Below, piece by piece: positions 48,801-60,793 of a DNA stretch of 64,000 nt. The stretch covers positions 4,720,456 through 4,784,455 of the forward strand of contig JAFMSR010000012.1 of NCBI GenBank assembly GCA_022818135.1, in the 5' to 3' direction. Position 1 is the first letter of the stretch, and every line of letters begins with the position of its first letter. Under the pieces are notes generated by a model. It searched no databases. It saw nothing but the letters and a program-made list of their open reading frames with translations, and was not told the origin of the DNA. The stretch is from Saxidomus purpurata. Its lineage: Eukaryota > Mollusca > Bivalvia > Venerida > Veneridae. The position numbers and the translations under genes were made by a program.

Positions 48801-51800
48801 AGTCATCCATACAAACCAGTCCAGTACCCGTACCACAGGGGATAAGACTTTAGAAATATTTTAGGAAGAAGTGATTATACAATGAATCTAAAGGGAGAAT
48901 AGATAAATAATTAATGTTCTGGCCAATGACTTCTTAGGCAAAAAATAAAACTTCTCACGGTGTCCGAAGTCTACGCTATCAATGGGGTATGAAACCACTA
49001 CTGTACATGAACAGTTTTTCTTCCACAAGATGAGGCTAAACGAAGTCAGATGAACTATAAAGATAGCAGTATCTGTTTTAAAAAAGTTCACGGATGCTTA
49101 TCTGACTTGTTATTGTTTGATCAGGTGATATTGTTTTACACGTTTTTTATTTCTTAGAGATTTAAAGTGATTTATAGTGATCATTATCTATTGTTACTGA
49201 TTGTTTATGTTCACCTCTATGTTTTGGTTAGCTGCTTTCTGACTTCCAACAGACCACCCACTAAATCTGTTAATGTTGTTGCTGTTGTATTCAACAAGGG
49301 ACAAGAGACAAGAGTAACTTTTTCACCAGATGCCATACCTTTAACAAGAGCTGCCAGAAAGTCAACAAAGAAAGCTGTCAAAGAAAGTAAGTTGCACCTA
49401 CCAAGTTTGAGGAGCCTTGGCCAATTATTCTCTAGTTATTGATCAGAAGTTTGGTCTACCGACAGAGCGACAGACGGACTGACCTTATACAAAGCATATA
49501 CCCCTCAATGGGAGGCATAATATTGCACTTTATAGAAACTTAAACCTAAAAATCTAAGTTAAAAAATAATTCGGCCAAAAATCAAAACAGAGTTATGGGG
49601 ATTGTTTCCCCTGATGCACATGTTTATAGTAAATACCTATAAGAATTTGGATAGTACTCGATATATTGCACTCTATAACTTTACAAATGTTGGGGCAAGT
49701 TCAACTCTCCCTTATTCTTCGAAAAGTTGAGCTAAAAATGAGAAATCAAATCAATTGTTCAGACCAAGTTAGTCACTCAATACACACCTTAATTCTATCC
49801 TTCCACTACTACAAATGACCCCCCATCGGATTAGCTCAAATATCAAAATACTGAGTCAAATGTTTTCTTTTCTTCAATCTCAAAAGTAATAAAAGCTTTC
49901 ATTGTGTAAATATTTCTTGTTTGCAAACAAATCCTTGAATAACACACGAAATGATTATTTCAAAATAAAAATATTATGTTTACAAAATGACTTTATGACC
50001 AAAACTGTGGTCAATACAAGGAAATTCTAACAACCCTGTCTGCGAGCCAATTGTGGACAGAACATTTTGACAAAGAAAACAACTCATCTCCAGAGAATTT
50101 GCCAAAAAGAGAAAGAAACACTTTGAAAATAATTGTAAATTAAAACAGTAGAGCTTAAAGCTGCAAGTGCTGTCTTTCACTCAAAAGTTACATTTTCCAC
50201 CTTGTAAATTATATCATTCATGTTCCCTATATATCATTTCTTTTTATGTTCACATCTACCACACTTAGCTAGCTAGGGTACTGCAAAAATCTTTCGGATG
50301 AAACTGTGCAGCATAAGAGCAACACCTGGTACAAAAGAAATTTTTCCAGGAAGAACTTACCAAGAAAAATTATGGCGTTACCACACAAATATCCTTTTAT
50401 TCTCCATACAGTAAACTTCATTTAGCACTCTGTTTACCCCTTCACTTTAAAGACAAGATTTTTTTCCTATTATACAAACAGATACACTGTTTACATACCA
50501 TACAAAATTACCTTACTCCCTTTAAAAATTAAAGGTTAAATAAATAGTCTTATATACTTAAAATTTCTTAACATCCAGTCAAAATAATGTCACCCAGTAC
50601 TTAAAATTGTCTTAATAAACAAAGACTATATAGTATATTATAGTTCAAATGTACAAGAAGAATCACTATGTAAAACTATGCGTTAACTATCTGAATTAGA
50701 TAATTCAGAGATCTTTGGTTTGATGAAAAATTTCAAATATTTCCAATCACGAGTATTTACCGTAAAAACTAAATAAAAGCCCCTTTTTCAAAAGCAGAAA
50801 CAAGAGTCGACCATTTATGAATACATGTTTTCTTTGCTTCCTTAATTGTTTGTGTCATTTTTTTGCGACCCATATTCCCACTCTCTGTATTAATGTTTAT
50901 AAAATACTATGAGCTGTAGTCTATACAAAATACTCTTTATTACAATCAGGGAAGATGGTTTTGCGAAACATACCTGACAAAACAGAGAAATTTTTCAAAC
51001 AAGACGTTGACTTATAACATGTTCAACTTACAAATGCAAATCCATGAAGTTTGCTGTGGGGCTTAGCAGTGCTCGACAGATAATAGCAATATTACAATTT
51101 CCACAACTGATATTCAATCAAATTTACATTTTTCCTTTTTATCAATCACTCAAGAACACCTTGAAAGATTGAAGATAGTATAATCTTCAAACCACTTTAA
51201 AGCTGATTTTGGATTTTAAATGCAGATAATTTGAAGGAAAGGTAACCACTAACTAAAGAAAGTTCACACCATTCTCGAAATTATGCATGTTTATCCCCTA
51301 TTATAAGCAATATCAAAAAATGCTTTAGATTCAAGGTTAAGATCCTATCCACCTAATTTTTAAGACAGTAAACTGCAAAAATAACCAATATACTTTAAAA
51401 AAAAAGAAAACACTTAAAATAAATCATTGTAAATTCAAATGAAGTGTCAACATAATGCAGACTTTTTTTTCCAATAATATTGCAAAAACTGAGAAACATT
51501 TTCTGGCACCACTGTTTTCGGGAAGAAACCATATGAATATGAAAGAAAGGCATAAAAATTCCCAACAAATATCAAAGTGATATGCATTGGACTTTAAAGC
51601 ATCTAAACCCTAATTTTTCATAATACCCGAGCCATTGTTACTCAGTTCCCATCTTTTTTTTAAAGAAATAACCCAAACTGTTACACAAACTTACATAATA
51701 TACATTACAAAATCAGTACAACTAACAGAAAAGTCCTGTAATTCATCAAAATATCTAAAATATTACCTATTTGTCGTAAAATTTCTTGAATTTTCCGTAA

Positions 51801-53567
51801 ATCTCAGTAACATAAAATTATATTCCGTATAACTTTTTCTATTGCCAAAGCGAGATTGAAAACATCAACACTGGATCTTTTCAAACTGTAGTAATAGATT
51901 TTAGCGATGGAAGTTGAAATCTTTATGAAATTTGCCCCTTAAATGCGACTTTTAAAGTATCGCGTTTTCAATTCATTATATTACTTCAAACACAAGTTGA
52001 AATTGAAGTAATCCGCTAGACTCTCTCGCTCGGATTATGTTCTGATCCTTCACCCCCTTCCGAGGCAACATTTGTAGTTAACTAAGAAAAGGGTTTAAGA
52101 TCCAAAAACATTATTTTTTAAAACTAAGGGGTGTCACAAAAAATCATCTGCCATTGTCTGGATTGGCAATTACCATTTTGGTGCATATTAGATAAAAATT
52201 GTAACATTATTTTTATCTAACTAAAATGGTGACTGAAATGGTGAATAAAAAAGTGTATTCTATCATTCTTTGGACAAACGTTTTCACCATTTTCAATTTC
52301 TTTAACAACTGGGCAATATGTTTCATCCCAGCTGGCTTTTGCAAGTGTATTCATTTCATATAGCTAGGCCGACTCCGGCACATTATCAGCAAAGGGATTT
52401 GATCAACTGGCGTACACTGCATGGGCATACGCTGGATAATATACTGGCACAAATGAGACATTTAACTCCAATATCATAGGTGTATTGGCAAGTTGATTGC
52501 ATACATAGCTATTAACATAAAGACAATAGGAACTGTTTAGTAACTCAAAAAGTAACTGAAAAAATTTGCATGAAATTCATGTCAACATGCCATTCCCTTG
52601 TTCTCAGATGTAAGTCATTTATCTGCGACAATTTTCAAATGGATACCAAAGTTTTGAAGCTAGGTATTATATTTAGCACAAATTTTAAAATTTAACATAT
52701 TTTTTCAGCCTATGCAGTTTTTTGTACACCCACGTGATGTAAAATTCATAATAAATGTACATAACATAACAAACCTTTGACGCTATCCTATAAATGTCTA
52801 TATTTGTATCATTATAAATAAGAAAATCACAAAAATTCACTTAATACGACACTCATATATCATGTCACAAAAAAAACAACGTCATTTTATTTTCTTCCTA
52901 CCACACTTTCAACATAACCGAACACTGTCAGGCCTGTCAAGGTACATTACTATATGTACCCAATATGTCATTTAAATCAAGTCGCAAATTTTAAAATCTT
53001 GTCCAATTTTACACCTGAATTAACCTTACCTGTTAGCTTTAACAATAGATGGGGAATGACCCCTTGGTAATTGCCACCTTTGCCACCTTACTGGGGTTAA
53101 ATGTCATTAATTGGCAGTTATATGGTCAGGTACCCTATGTAATGCACAGAACCAGTGGGTGGGGTGTTAAACCTCGCTAAAGTATATGTTCTGTCAAAAG
53201 AAGGTGGGGCAATACCCATTTTTAGACAGAGATGCTGTAGATTTTGTGTCAACCGAAGGTGAAACTCTGACAGAAAATAATTTTATGTAGCTTTCAAAAA
53301 CAACAGTTACAAATGGGAAAAAGCAACAAACGTACATAGTTTTTTCTTTATGATTATAATTTATGCAGTTATGGCCAAAGTCTGACCAGAAGCCCAGGAC
53401 CTGCTTATTAATACCCCCCTTAGACTTCTATATTATTTTCTTTGGGGTTAACGTTCATTTCAACAAATGTTTACCAACATTCGATAATTTTACAGGTGTA
53501 CAGTTTACCTGGACATCATTCTCGGAAACTATCAGAACTCCACCTCTACCCACTACAAGAACAGGTA

Positions 53568-53660
53568 ACTAGTGCAGATCATGATCAACATACAAGTCCC
53601 TGCAGTATGGTCATGATCTGCAATCTATATCGTGTATTTTCAGTTATCATCCTTTAAATG
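53568..53660. repeat. Hairpin repeat family, slightly diverged copy
   Basis: The left arm AGTGCAGATCATGATCA (53571-53587) pairs with TCATGATCTGCA (53611-53622). The right flank GTATTTTCAGTTATCATCC matches the family flank more loosely. Confidence 0.65.
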
Positions 53661-54139
53661 ATAGTTTTTTTTCAATTTTAGGGTTAGCGGTTCATTACAC
53701 TCAGCATTATCTTAAATTACTTTAACAATTTTCAGATCAGCATCTATTCCGACAATCTGTCTGTCGTTCAAATAAACTGACATATTTCCCTGGTATCAGT
53801 CGCTGACCATAACAGGTTGGGACCACCTTGACCACTTTGTTAATGACAGGTGTCATGTTTGAACAAACTACCAATTATTATCTGCCACTACCCCGGGGCT
53901 AGTTTTCATTGCTAACACACGATGAAAAATGCCTTAACCTATGACATCTGAAGTGAATCTATAAAAAAATTTGAAACTGGCATCATACATAAATCAACAA
54001 TCAAATTATGCACTTAGCTCTGTAGTATAGTGTACCCTTGAGTTTTACATATTTTTATAAAGGCAAAAAAAAAAATGGCTAACACTTAACTGTGCTTTAT
54101 ACTCCTATGTATTGTTGTATAAATATAAATTTTACAAAA

Positions 54140-54610
54140 TCACTTAAAAAGGGAGGTAACAGGTGAAATTAAACTTGATAAAATTCTGTAAGGGAGATCA
54201 CTGCTACTTTTACTTAAATAAATTATTGTATGGCAGGTAACTGCTGAAATGTAATTGTAAAGGAGATAGCAATTGTAATAACTGTAATAAACTATTGGAA
54301 GGGAGGTTACCACTGGACTTTACAGTCATAAAATATTTTGAAAGGGAGGTAACCACTGGACTTTACAGTCATAAAATATTTTGAAAGGGAGGTAACCACT
54401 GGACTTTACAGTCATAAAATATTTTGAAAAGGAGGTAACCACTGGACTTTACAGTAATAAAATATTTTTGAAAGGGAGGTAACCACTGGACTTTACATTT
54501 AAGAGATACTTGAAGCAATAGATTATTTGCAAGATAGGTTACCATAAAAATATAATGAATTTATTTATTACTTCTGTAATAGGTTCTTTAAAGGGAGGTA
54601 ATAATTAGTG
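54140..54610. repeat. 43-bp minisatellite (core 54300-54505) with decayed flanking copies
   Basis: The core unit GAAAGGGAGGTAACCACTGG, then ACTTTACAGTCATAAAATATTTT, recurs at spacings of 43, 43, 43 and 44 bases. Degenerate GGGAGGTAA units continue on both sides. The near-identity of core units suggests recent expansion. Confidence 0.9.
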
Positions 54611-55059
54611 TATAGTACATTCTCTTCATAATTTTGTCAAAGGGCTTCCAACATAAGTACTAAATTAAACCAGAAGAGTTCAAACTAGGGTAATTCACAC
54701 CATTTCTGGGTATGTAAATACTTCTGAGGCAATACTGATCCAAATGTCGAAGCCATTACAACACAATGAAAATCATTTAATAACAGTGCAAATATTTTCT
54801 TAACAAATTTTATGAAAAACTTGTTAATTCTTTTGGAAAACAAACAAATGAAAATTTTACAAATTTGTCAAAACGTGTAATAATCTTCAAAGCATACAGG
54901 AAAGTTAATATTTTCACAGGAAAGGACTTTGCATTACCGGATTTAGCTGCAATGACCACTTTCTTTCAGTCTGGCACATTATAACCTATTACCTGTCGGA
55001 CATCAATTGACTTGTAAATTTTTCAATTTGCACAGTACCATTAAATTGTTTCAAGAGGT

Positions 55060-55155
55060 TCTCAGCTGACTGAACAGCAAACAGTGCAGATCATGATCAG
55101 ACGGTAGGAAGTTTGCGGACTGATCATGATCTGCACTGGTTGTAAAGGGCAAAAT
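55060..55155. repeat. Hairpin repeat family, full copy
   Basis: Perfect 18-bp inverted arms, identical in sequence to those at 26.9 kb (55082-55099 and 55121-55138), with a 21-base loop of different sequence. Flanks CTGACTGAACAGCAAA and GGTTGTAAAGGGCA match the family. Confidence 0.8.
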
Positions 55156-55285
55156 CATGTGTTACCAGCAGGTAAGAGCTGAGGAACTGTTTGCACGCAA
55201 AGCTAGAAAGATCCACTTATAACACAATGTAGTGCAGCATCTTTCACTTATCAATACAATGCAACAAGACCTTGTTGAATATAGT

Positions 55286-55390
55286 CAAATGGGCCTTTTA
55301 TGTGACATAAACTAAAAGAAGTTGGCCCGTTTATGTGACATTAACTAAAAGCAGTTGGCCCTTTTATGTGACATAAACTAAAAGAAGCAA
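55286..55390. repeat. 32-33-bp tandem repeat x 3
   Basis: The unit GGCCCTTTTATGTGACATAA, then ACTAAAAGAAGTT, has GGCC starts at 55292, 55324 and 55357. Differences are single substitutions (CGTTT, ATTAAC, GCAG). Confidence 0.85.
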
Positions 55391-56501
55391 GTCAGGGATT
55401 TGATCAGGTGAGCTTAAAAGGCAAAAATGGGGGCAAAGCTTCTCCTTGTTTCCGAAATCTCAAATGGTTGAACATTGCGATCAGAAATCATTTCTTTTTA
55501 ATACTTTTGACCCTCATTAGCTACTAAATTTTTCTTAAAGTGAATTGCTGAACAACTTGTATGCCGAAAGTGTCAAAAGTAACAAATGTTTTTCATCTGT
55601 TAATAGAATACCTTAAAAAACAAGTATTTACGTTTAGAAATAGTATCGGATTCCAAAACCTGTTTACGAATAATAGGAAAATGATGTCAAATTGCCCCGT
55701 TTTTTAAATTACACCATTGAAATTTCTTATAAACCTATCTTTTATCAAATTTCACAATATGTAAGTGATGGGGTAAATCAGTCACAATTTAAGGATAATT
55801 TATGCTACTTACTATGGAGTGAATTACTTAAATTTCACTAAATTACCATGATTAATTCTTACAAATTGGAATCACTTTGGCAGAGTGACATACTTTTTTT
55901 TTGTACTGAGAAAGTCAGTTAAATTTACAAAATTTTAGTTCTGTTCACTGAGTGACAATCCATTTATGGTGTCTTCTCCAACATAAAAGCTATGGCAAGG
56001 TAATGCGGTATGTGTCATCCATGAAATTTATGCCTGGTTCCCTGAATAAGGAAGTAGTAAAGGTGTCTATCTAAAGAACTATTAAAGGTGTACAAGATGA
56101 AACAATTATGCAAAAGATTTTTTCCATTTTAATAGCACTCCGAAGTGATTGGATAGTTTTTCAAACATTCATGCCCCACTCAGGTCCGGAGTGTAGAAAA
56201 ATAAGGTGTCTTAATTTAACTTTTCACTTGCTATTCATAGACTCACATCAATGGCTCCATTATTTTGCATCCCAAATACGGGCGGTATCGAATAATCCAA
56301 TCCAGGGCACCAGTAATGGTGTCTTATCCAGGTAACCAGTAACAATGTCCAGGAAACCACAGTGTCTAAGGAACTAGTACTTCAGGTGTGTTATCCCAGG
56401 AACCAGTAAAGATGTTTTATCCAAGTAACCAATGAAGTCTTATTAGGAACCAGTAGTGCAGCTTATCAAGGAAATCAATAATGAAGTCAGGATTGATCTC
56501 T

Positions 56502-57175
56502 AACAAGAGGGCCATGACGGCCCTATATCGCTCACCTGAGTACCATTGCTGCAAAAGACAAGAAAGTAGGTCAAAAGGTCACAACCAGGTCAGCCAAGGA
56601 TAATTTTTGAAATCTGCTTGCAAACAGTCAGTTATAACACAGTCTAAATTTCATTACTTAACAAGACAAACATTCCAATCAATTTTCATGAGTTATCACA
56701 ATGTTTTTCTATTATTTGATCTGGTGACCTAGTTTCTGACCCCACATGACCTTGTTTCTAAAATCACCTGGAATTCATCAAGACAAACATTTTGACCAAT
56801 TTCCATGACAATAAGAAAGCGAATTCTAGTGTTCACAAGGTTTTTCTATAATTTGACCTGGTGACCTAGTTTGTGATCTCATGAATTCAAGTTTTGTAAC
56901 TGACCTAGAATTTATCAAAACAAATATTCAGACCAACTTTCCATTACAGTTTATCAAAACATACATTCTGTCTAATTTTCAAGGTTTGGGCATCAAATGT
57001 GGCTTCTAGAGAGTTCAATGTTTTCTATAATTTTGACAGAAAAATGTAGCCCCTATAGTGTTTACCAGGCAAGACTTAGTGTGAACAGACAGACAGACAC
57101 AGACAAACGAAGGAGATCGGGCCATCACAACAGCTCACCTTTGAGCACTTCATGCTCAGGTAAGCTAATAACAAT
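56502..57175. mobile_element. Non-autonomous element starting AACAAGAGGGCCATGA
   Basis: It starts AACAAGAGGGCCATGACGGC, in which AGGGCC and GGCCCT form a hairpin, followed by CGCTCACCTGAGTACC. It ends near CAGCTCACCTTTGAGCAC, CATGCTCAGGTAAGCT. Start CGCTCACCTGAG and end CTCAGGTAAGC are near inverted repeats. The body contains TTGACCTGGTGACCTAGTTT twice and a GACAGACAGACACAGACAAAC run. I recognise it as a dispersed bivalve-type repeat. It has no coding capacity. Confidence 0.6.
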
Positions 57176-57939
57176 TATATCTTCTGAGAAGTGGTGATGA
57201 AACTGATAAGAAATTTAGTTGTTTGCAAAAACAACGTATCCCAAGCATAACCACATGTTCAAACATTTAATTTATCATTGATTACCTGTGGAATATTATA
57301 AATAACTTGTGTCACTAAACATAGTAAAAATCACACAAAAAGAACTCCCTATTAACTTCGATCTTCATAGGGATCCCTAATGTAACTGAAAATATGGTTT
57401 TGTAAAAAAAAAGTCTCCCAAAGGCAGTTTGTCAATGATTGTAATACTGAGACAGGATATTAAAAAAAATAATTGTGGAGAAGAAGTGAAGAAAAAATAA
57501 ATTCCATTGTTGATGGGGAATGGTCTGTTACATCTCATCACAGTTGCTGAACACTCGTTCAGACACGAATACAGTCACATGACTTTGATCTCAATGTGAC
57601 CTTGACCTTGAACAAAGGTGGTCGTTACACGTTGCGCTCTGCACATCGTCTCAATATGGTGAACATTTGTGGTGAGTTATTCTAAAATCCTTCAAGGGGT
57701 ACAAGAGATATGGAGCGGACACAAAAATAGTCACATCACCTTTGATACAGTACACGCAATCAATTGTCATTATCATCTTAGTAACAAATAAAGCACCACT
57801 TTCTTGTAATAATCCATTAAAATATATACACAACTTTAACCTGTACTTATATCTAGTGAGTTAATTGCTATATTTAATGTTTTTCCAAGATGATAAAGGG
57901 TAAAGCCTTCTCATTAAGCTTCCAATTAAAATATGTTAC

Positions 57940-58700
57940 AAGCGAGAAATTGACCAACGGTCACTGTGACCTTGACCTTTGAACTACTGACCCCAAAAAC
58001 AATAGGGTCATCTGCTCAATAAGACCATTCATCCTATGAAGTTTGAGAGCTGTAGGTCAAAAGGAACTCTAGTTATCGTCCGGGAACGAAGAATGGACGG
58101 ACGGACTGACGGACTCCCCCAGTTTGAGGGTTGTAGGTCAAAAGGAACTCTAGTTATCATCCGGAAATGAGAAATTGACCAACGGTCACGTGACCTTGAC
58201 CTTTGACCTACTGACCCCAAAAACAATAGGGATCATCTGCTCTATAAGACCAATCATCCTTGAAGTTTGAGGTCTGTAGGTCTAAAGGAACTCTAGTTAT
58301 CATCCGGAAACGAGAAATTGACCAACGGTCAGTGTGACCTTGACCTTTGACCTACTGACCCCAAAAACAATAGGGATCATCAGCTCTATAAGACCAATCA
58401 TCCTATGAAGTTTGAGGGCTGTAGGTCAAAAGGAACTCTAGTTATCATCCGGAAGCGAAAATTGACCAACGGTCACTGTGACCTTGACCTTTGAACTACT
58501 GACCCCAAAAACAATAGGGATCATCTGCTCAATAAGACCATTCATCCTATGAAGTTTGAGAGCTGTAGGTCAAAAGGAACTCTAGTTATCGTCCGGAAAC
58601 GAAGAATGGACGGACGGACTGACGGACTGACGGACGGACGGACTGACGGACAGGGCAAAAACAATATGTCTCCCCCCGAGGTGGGGGAGACATAATTAAT
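57940..58700. repeat. About 144-bp tandem repeats ending in a hairpin-tailed element
   Basis: Units open GAGAAATTGACCAACGGTCA at about 57943, 58168, 58311 and 58456 and contain TGACCTTGACCTTTGACC, CCCCAAAAACAATAGGG and AGGAACTCTAGTTATC. The first unit is longer by about 80 bases through an internal duplication carrying GACGGACGGACTGACGGAC. The block ends with more GACGGAC repeats, CAAAAACAATATGTCTCCCC, a hairpin stem (58666-58693) and AATTAAT. Confidence 0.88.
58666..58693. repeat. GC-rich terminal hairpin
   Basis: ATGTCTCCCCCC (58666-58677) and GGGGGAGACAT (58683-58693) form an 11-bp stem with a short CGAGGT loop. It marks the right-hand end of the GGACGG-tailed element and is the most GC-rich spot in its surroundings. 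Confidence 0.8.
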
Positions 58701-59729
58701 AAATCACCAAATCTTAGCGGAAACAGTAAAAGATTATAAAGATCTCACTTATCATTGCAGCATGAAACTACGTAACTATGAAACTGAAATAAATAATACA
58801 GATGCATCGGAAATGTTAATAAATCAATGCATTTTGATGCAATGCATGAAACTGCACTTGATTTTGTAGACGTGTACATTAAAAGGAAATTGAATTTTAT
58901 ACTAAATATTATTGTTAAAGTTGATGTAACTAAATCTACAGGTGTAGATCTGACCTGGTCATGTGACCTCTTTGGGGCATACCCAGCAATGATTTCTAGT
59001 CACCCTGGGTTTCCTCAAAATTTTTAATGTACTCTGTTCCAAATTGTGCACACTGAAAATTAACAGACTGCATACCCAACAATACAATCAAAGAAAAAAC
59101 CAACTGTAGTTAAAATATAACTGTTTTGAAAGACTCTCACATCTGACAACAATCTATCACTGCTACCCCCCTTTATCTTACAAATAGGGATTAACCATGT
59201 CATCTTTTAACTATAATACAAACAGAAGTTGGAATGCGGTCCAACCTGTAGAATCAAACTTGGAATCTCTGTGACCCTCTTTTTGTGATCTTATTTGAAA
59301 GTTTACACAATATCAACATGAAGATTACTCTAAGTCGATACTTAAACCCTTTCTCAACATGTGTTCAATCTAAAGCCGCTGTTTGGCCTTAAAAGCATGC
59401 TTTTGAACTCGTCCTTTTTTAAATTTAGGTAAAACTTGGCAGTATCAATTAGGCCAAAAACTCCAGCACCTTTGTTGACAAACTGGAAGATAAATATAAA
59501 GTATATAAGTCTAGGGTTTAAAAATCGGCTAATTTTTGTAGATGTTAAGATTTTAAACAGAAACTCTTCAAGAAACCCTTCCAGTTTGAAACCCTAAGTA
59601 CCGTTAAGTACCTAAAGAAGCCTTACATTAGTATAACAAGTTTTATTGCCTCTTTGTTACTGTGACTATTAGGACATTAAATTGACAGTTTATACTAATT
59701 TAGTTACTCTGGATTGTGTTCTTACAACT

Positions 59730-59862
59730 TATATAGATTAAACAATCTCAAGACTCTCTCAACGACACTACCGCCGTGGCACTAGAAGGGCTCGAACCAG
59801 GGACCCTTCGATCCTGAAACAAACATGCTATCACTGCGCTATAACAGCCGCTCCACACACAC
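59730..59862 (-). mobile_element. tRNA-derived SINE-like element, minus strand
   Basis: The reverse complement reads GTTATAGCGCAGTGATAGC (box A) and CCTGGTTCGAGCCCTTCTAG (box B), followed by TGCCACGGCGGTAGTGTCG. It matches the head of the 22.1-kb element. A poly-CA tract (CACACACACAAAAACA) flanks it on the right. Confidence 0.62.
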
Positions 59863-60344
59863 ACAAAAACACCTCTGTACAGTTAACCATTTAACAGTAA
59901 GTTACTTCAAAGACGAGTTACATTTAAAACCACCTGTCTCATTATTACATAGTCATGACTTCTTACCATGTAACAATTATGGACAACCATATAAAACATG
60001 ACCCCATTACAAGCATCTAAAAATTTAAGGGCAACACTTGATTTATGTTCAGTGTATCCATGACAGTGCATTTTTTAATCAAACATCTGTGGACAGTGGG
60101 GAAACAATCTCAAGGCCAATAATAAAACAGACAAAAATGCTATAAAAAGTTAACTTAATATATCATAAATTACTGCTTAAAGTAAAAGCTTTGTAGATGT
60201 AGGGTGGATAGATGATTCACCTAGTTATCTTTAACCATAAAAATATGTACATTAAATCAATCACCAAAATTGGTTCTTTAGTTTATATGCATTTGGTTTA
60301 GTTCAAAACAATTTCAATTACGAAGAAAGCTCTGTAGCTTTAAT

Positions 60345-60435
60345 TGAATCGCTCTTGAAGACTCATTCCAGACTGGACACAGGCAGCAAGTTTCTCAACA
60401 CTGCTACCCATTAACAGACTTGATGCACTGGGCTG
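60345..60435. repeat. Dispersed repeat, copy 2 (see 34700-34805)
   Basis: Homologous to 34.7 kb over about 90 bases, with the shared blocks ACTCATTCCAGA, GGCAGCAA and CTACCCATTAACA. It lies about 180 bases from the LINE 3' tail. Confidence 0.65.
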
Positions 60436-60793
60436 TGGTGGTTTTACATGTGTAGCTATAGCCTAGCTGGAACAAAGAGGCAAAACAGCAAACATTTACA
60501 GAACATGAAAAACAAGTTTTAACAAAGCAAAAACGACGATGATGACGTCTGCAGAGTGAAATCAATCACCTGTTTATATCCGCATTTGACCATTCAAATA
60601 ATGATCATTTCAATTCAATTCAATTCAATAGTTTATTGTATAGTAAGGCCTCCAGCCCATACACAAGTATAATATTATACAAAAGATTTTCATAGAGTGC
60701 ATTAACATATAGGAACGTAAATACAACAAAGTTGACTATCATACAGAGATTCATGTATCGACATAGTACTTATTTTGTAAATCTCAGTATTGA

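Larger units (their letters stand above)
41227..60608. other. 5' intron or intergenic region, repeat-rich, no established gene
   Basis: About 19 kb without a gene I can support. It holds three minisatellite blocks, TGACCTTGACC repeats, the 56.5-kb element, two hairpin copies and the GCGAAA repeat. Weak exon-like segments at 53030-53090 (minus), 56247-56260 (minus) and 49253-49387 (plus) are treated under findings only. Confidence 0.55.

Noticed and set aside
51975..52075. Minus-strand ATG frame (MLPRKGVKDQ...) in a GC-richer patch, considered as first exon
   Set aside because: The possible donor GAA|GTAATA is poor and nothing else supports it.
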